NCBI GenBank assembly: GCA_016703965.1
Contig: JADJBB010000021.1
Location: 496,001 to 560,000 of the forward strand
Length of the DNA stretch: 64,000 nucleotides
Source: Acidobacteriota bacterium
GTDB lineage: Bacteria; Acidobacteriota; Blastocatellia; Pyrinomonadales; Pyrinomonadaceae
Direction of reading: 5' to 3'
Of the stretch, positions 61,760 to 64,000 are shown piece by piece. The notes under the pieces were generated by a model. It was not told where the DNA came from. It searched no databases and saw nothing but the letters and a program-made list of their open reading frames with translations. Within the stretch, counting starts at the first letter, position 1. Every line of letters begins with the position of its first letter. Made by a program: the position numbers and the translations under genes.

Positions 61760-62181
61760 GGAGATATGTATTTTTCCTCATCATGCTTGGAGCGATTGGA
61801 TTTAGTTTTTCATTCGCTTACGATTCCTTCCGGCAACCTAAAATAGCTCATTCTCAAGGGGTCGCTACCTGCGGGCTGGACACCGTAACCGTAAGATTGC
61901 CCGGCGGCCTTGCAAAAGAAGCGGGTGGCGGCCTGCTGATGAGTCTAACGCCCTATCTGTTGAAAATGGTCAATAACAAGAATTATGTACTTTTCTTAAA
62001 ACCGGCCGATGGCCAGGCGTCCGCTCTGACAACCGTGCGTGGTTCGCAGGGAATATTCGAGCTTCCCGCGGATGGAAGCGGTGTCATTCATCTTGGCTCC
62101 GCATTCGAGCCGCAACCAGGTCCGCCGCGTCAGGAACAAAGCGTTTTTCTTGAGGCCGTAAGACGCTTCAGATCAAACTAG
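61756..62181 (+). CDS. Exported hypothetical protein, partner of the 61073 gene
   Basis: The 141-residue product begins with a signal peptide or anchor (YVFFLIMLGAIGFSFSFAYD). The rest has small strands (NYVLFLKPADGQASALTTVR, GVIHLGSAFEPQPGPPRQ). No family is recognised. The GTG start overlaps the previous stop (GTGA), so the two are translated together. A terminator follows 20 nt after the stop, so the pair is a two-gene unit. Confidence 0.7.
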   Translation: MRRYVFFLIMLGAIGFSFSFAYDSFRQPKIAHSQGVATCGLDTVTVRLPGGLAKEAGGGLLMSLTPYLLKMVNNKNYVLFLKPADGQASALTTVRGSQGIFELPADGSGVIHLGSAFEPQPGPPRQEQSVFLEAVRRFRSN

Positions 62182-62201
62182 ATATTGGCAGACATTTCAA
62201 C

Positions 62202-62238
62202 AAAATAGCCGCTAACTGAAAAGTAGCGGCTATTTTCT
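62202..62238 (+). terminator. Terminator after the unknown gene pair
   Basis: Perfect 13-bp arms AAAATAGCCGCTA (62202-62214) and TAGCGGCTATTTT (62224-62236), nine-base loop, T-rich end. Confidence 0.88.
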
Positions 62239-62312
62239 TTGGCTTGACTCCGCAATTGCATCCAAAACAAATCATTTGCCCGATATCGCTGCACCAAGTA
62301 AACTTAAAGGTT

Positions 62313-62798
62313 ATGGCTGAAGCAGTTGCATTTTCGCTTGGGGCTGACCGGACGACCCGTTATGACGAGATCGTGCCGCAGATCGCGGCTTTGATCGAGG
62401 GCGAGACGGACCTGATCGCCAATCTGGCGAACGTCGCGGCGGTGCTGAAGGAAGTTTTCGGGTTCTTTTGGGTCGGGTTTTATTTGAAGAAGGAAGGCCA
62501 GCTTGTTTTAGGACCTTTCCAGGGGCCGTTGGCTTGTACGCGGATAGATTTTGACAAGGGTGTCTGCGGCCACGCCTATTCGACCGGTGAAACCGTGATC
62601 GTGCCGAATGTAGATGAATTCCCTGGGCATATCGCCTGTGCGTCGGCGTCAAGATCAGAGATCGTTCTGCCGATCAGGGCGGCGAATGGTGAGGTGGTTG
62701 GCGTGCTGGATGTTGACAGCGAAAGGCTGAATGATTTTTCCAGGGTCGATGCCGAAGGTTTGAGAAGGATCATAGATAGGATCGAGAAAACACTTTAA
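62313..62798 (+). CDS. msrC: Free methionine-(R)-sulfoxide reductase, GAF type
   Basis: The 161-residue GAF-domain protein carries the three cysteines of the fRMsr/YebR family: GPLACTRIDFDKGVCGHA (two) and FPGHIACASASRSEIVLPIR (one), with WVGFYLKKEGQLVLGPFQG before and VVGVLDVDSERLNDFS after. It reduces free methionine-R-sulfoxide. I use the ATG at 62313; a frame start at 62244 adds an unrelated lead that overlaps the region just after the terminator. Confidence 0.92.
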   Translation: MAEAVAFSLGADRTTRYDEIVPQIAALIEGETDLIANLANVAAVLKEVFGFFWVGFYLKKEGQLVLGPFQGPLACTRIDFDKGVCGHAYSTGETVIVPNVDEFPGHIACASASRSEIVLPIRAANGEVVGVLDVDSERLNDFSRVDAEGLRRIIDRIEKTL

Positions 62799-62810
62799 CG
62801 CTTATTTTTT

Positions 62811-63896
62811 ATGACACCTGTTGAGCACCCTTATTGGGTTTGGATAACCTTTTTTGGTGTGGTGCTGACGGCGCTTTTTGTCGATATCGGTATCGTCAAC
62901 CGCAAATCTCACGCGCCAACGCGTAAGGAAACCATTGTCTGGAGCATCATTTGGGTCTCATTAGCCCTTACCTTCAATGTGTTCGTCTATTTTCAGGTGG
63001 GCAATCACACGGGCGACTGGAATCTCGCCCTTGCCCAAGGGAAACTCTTTTTGACGGGCTACCTGATCGAACTCTCGCTCTCGGTCGATAATCTTTTCGT
63101 CATCCTGCTCATCTTCACTTTCTTTAAAGTTCCCAAGAAATTTCAGCATCGCGTGCTGTTTTGGGGCATCATGGGTGCGCTTGTAATGCGTATGGTGATG
63201 ATCTTTGCGGGAGCCGAGCTGGTCGAGCGGTTTCACTGGATCATCTATATTTTCGGAGCGTTCCTGGTCTACACGGGCCTGAAGATGTTCGGGAATGACG
63301 AGGATAATTTCGAGCCGCACGAGAGTGCGATCGTTAAGCTCGCGACCAAATACATCCGCATCAGCAAGCATTACGACGAAGAGAAATTCTTCACCGTCAA
63401 AGATGGCGTCAAAACCGGAACGCTTTTACTGCTCGTTCTGATCGTCATCGAGTTTACTGATCTGGTTTTCGCGGTCGATTCGATCCCTGCAATATTTGGG
63501 ATCACGACCGATCGGTTCATTGTTTATACTTCGAATATCTTCGCGATACTCGGTCTCAGGACGTTCTTTTTCCTGCTGGCCGATCTTGCCAGCAAGTTTC
63601 ATTACCTGAAATACGGCCTCGCATTCGTGCTCACATTTATCGGTGCAAAAATGCTGCTGCCTCTGCTTGGAACAGGGCTGATGATGGCAATGGGCGAGGG
63701 CAGCACTTCGGCGTTTGCCGATTTTCTGCGGCGTTACAATAACCACGAATTTGAGCAGGCGGTCATCAATATCTCGCTCGGCGTCGTCGCCGGCGCGATC
63801 TTGCTTTCGATCCTGATCTCGATGGTTTTTCCCGCTCCAGCGGAGGAAGTGGATGCAGAAGAAGAATTAATTTCGGACGAGGAAGAGTTTATCTAA
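62811..63896 (+). CDS. TerC family membrane protein
   Basis: The 361-residue protein has about nine membrane helices and the TerC/Alx signatures: YLIELSLSVDNLFVILLIFT (acidic Asp in the membrane), VLFWGIMGALVMRMVMIFAG, LIVIEFTDLVFAVDSIPAIF and TSNIFAILGLRTFFFLLADL. A soluble acidic tail (PAEEVDAEEELISDEEEFI) ends the protein. Family members are linked to manganese export or metal homeostasis and to tellurite resistance in ter clusters. No other ter gene is nearby, so a metal-export role similar to Alx/MntP is the more likely. Confidence 0.92.
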   Translation: MTPVEHPYWVWITFFGVVLTALFVDIGIVNRKSHAPTRKETIVWSIIWVSLALTFNVFVYFQVGNHTGDWNLALAQGKLFLTGYLIELSLSVDNLFVILLIFTFFKVPKKFQHRVLFWGIMGALVMRMVMIFAGAELVERFHWIIYIFGAFLVYTGLKMFGNDEDNFEPHESAIVKLATKYIRISKHYDEEKFFTVKDGVKTGTLLLLVLIVIEFTDLVFAVDSIPAIFGITTDRFIVYTSNIFAILGLRTFFFLLADLASKFHYLKYGLAFVLTFIGAKMLLPLLGTGLMMAMGEGSTSAFADFLRRYNNHEFEQAVINISLGVVAGAILLSILISMVFPAPAEEVDAEEELISDEEEFI

Positions 63897-63905
63897 GCCA
63901 CGAAA

Positions 63906-64000
63906 ATGCCGGACAATCAGTACCGAAAATTTTACGTTGACTGGTGGAATATCCGCAAGAGCACGATCTGGGGCACTATCGCGGTTATCGTCATCGCTGC
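63906..64000 (+). CDS. Start of a membrane-anchored protein, cut by the window end
   Basis: An ATG 9 nt after the TerC stop opens a frame that reads MPDNQYRKFYVDWWNIRKST and then the start of a membrane helix (IWGTIAVIVIAA) to the last base. Only 31 complete codons are visible. The short polar N-terminus before one helix would fit an inner-membrane anchored protein; the family cannot be told. Confidence 0.55.
   Translation, partial: MPDNQYRKFYVDWWNIRKSTIWGTIAVIVIA

Overview
This window looks like a stretch of a bacterial chromosome from an Acidobacteriota-like organism, probably the Blastocatellia/Pyrinomonadaceae side. That placement is inferred from gene content: a DUF1501 Tat-exported protein, an SBBP-repeat/carboxypeptidase-regulatory fragment, a monomeric isocitrate dehydrogenase, a PilT next to a zinc-ribbon/receiver-like protein, and scattered short intergenic repeats. 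No rRNA or other decisive marker is present. Most housekeeping genes have moderate GC. Positions 2419-6605 are clearly more AT-rich.

Region 1-10.4 kb is accessory. It holds the N-terminal part of a GAF-PAS sensor (1-912, minus), a palindromic intergenic repeat, and a SurA-N-like exported protein. Next comes a translationally coupled pair, a YxDD reverse transcriptase (2419-4500) and a nitrilase-fold protein with an intact E-K-C triad (4497-5723). It resembles the RT-plus-nitrilase composition of class 1/DRT1-type defence RTs but is split into two genes. A convergent gene of unknown function (5763-6605) follows. Then come two small modules, a YcxB-like membrane protein and an AbrB/PIN toxin-antitoxin pair, with copies of a ~60-bp direct repeat at their borders. 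A 21-bp-period tandem array, a tRNA 3'-end remnant with its terminator, and broken fragments (SBBP protein, ABC ATPase) close this part.

Region 10.8-34 kb holds a 2944-residue cyclic beta-1,2-glucan synthase and then a stress/fermentation cluster: a YflT-like general stress protein, a decayed YraQ-type permease, OsmC, a decayed thioredoxin-like gene, phosphoketolase, a P2-type cation ATPase, acetate kinase and a tandem universal stress protein. Phosphoketolase and acetate kinase together can turn sugar phosphates into acetate and ATP. A minus-strand MacAB/DevBCA-like efflux operon (adaptor, FtsX permease, ATPase) ends the block, and a tRNA-Leu(CAA) gene lies at 34.9 kb. The tRNA remnant at 8.7 kb shares 13 nt with the 3' end of this tRNA-Leu, so the intervening ~26 kb may be an old island; this is a hypothesis.

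Region 35-64 kb is mostly core: queA (preceded by an 11-codon ORF and a terminator 13 nt before its start codon), a GNAT acetyltransferase, thiE, pilT, a zinc-ribbon protein; a minus-strand block argH-thioesterase-tilS-ftsH and folP-(exported protein)-lptE-holA; divergent argG; a DUF1501 protein; a 2OG-Fe(II) oxygenase; icd; then a plus-strand run of a lipoprotein, DUF1801, a TlpA-like redoxin, purE, a frameshifted serine hydrolase, an AlkD-like protein, a zinc-ribbon protein and purK; convergent crcB; two unknown exported proteins with a clear promoter and terminator; msrC (fRMsr); TerC; and the start of another membrane protein at the right edge. Several intergenic gaps carry palindromic or MITE-like repeats.
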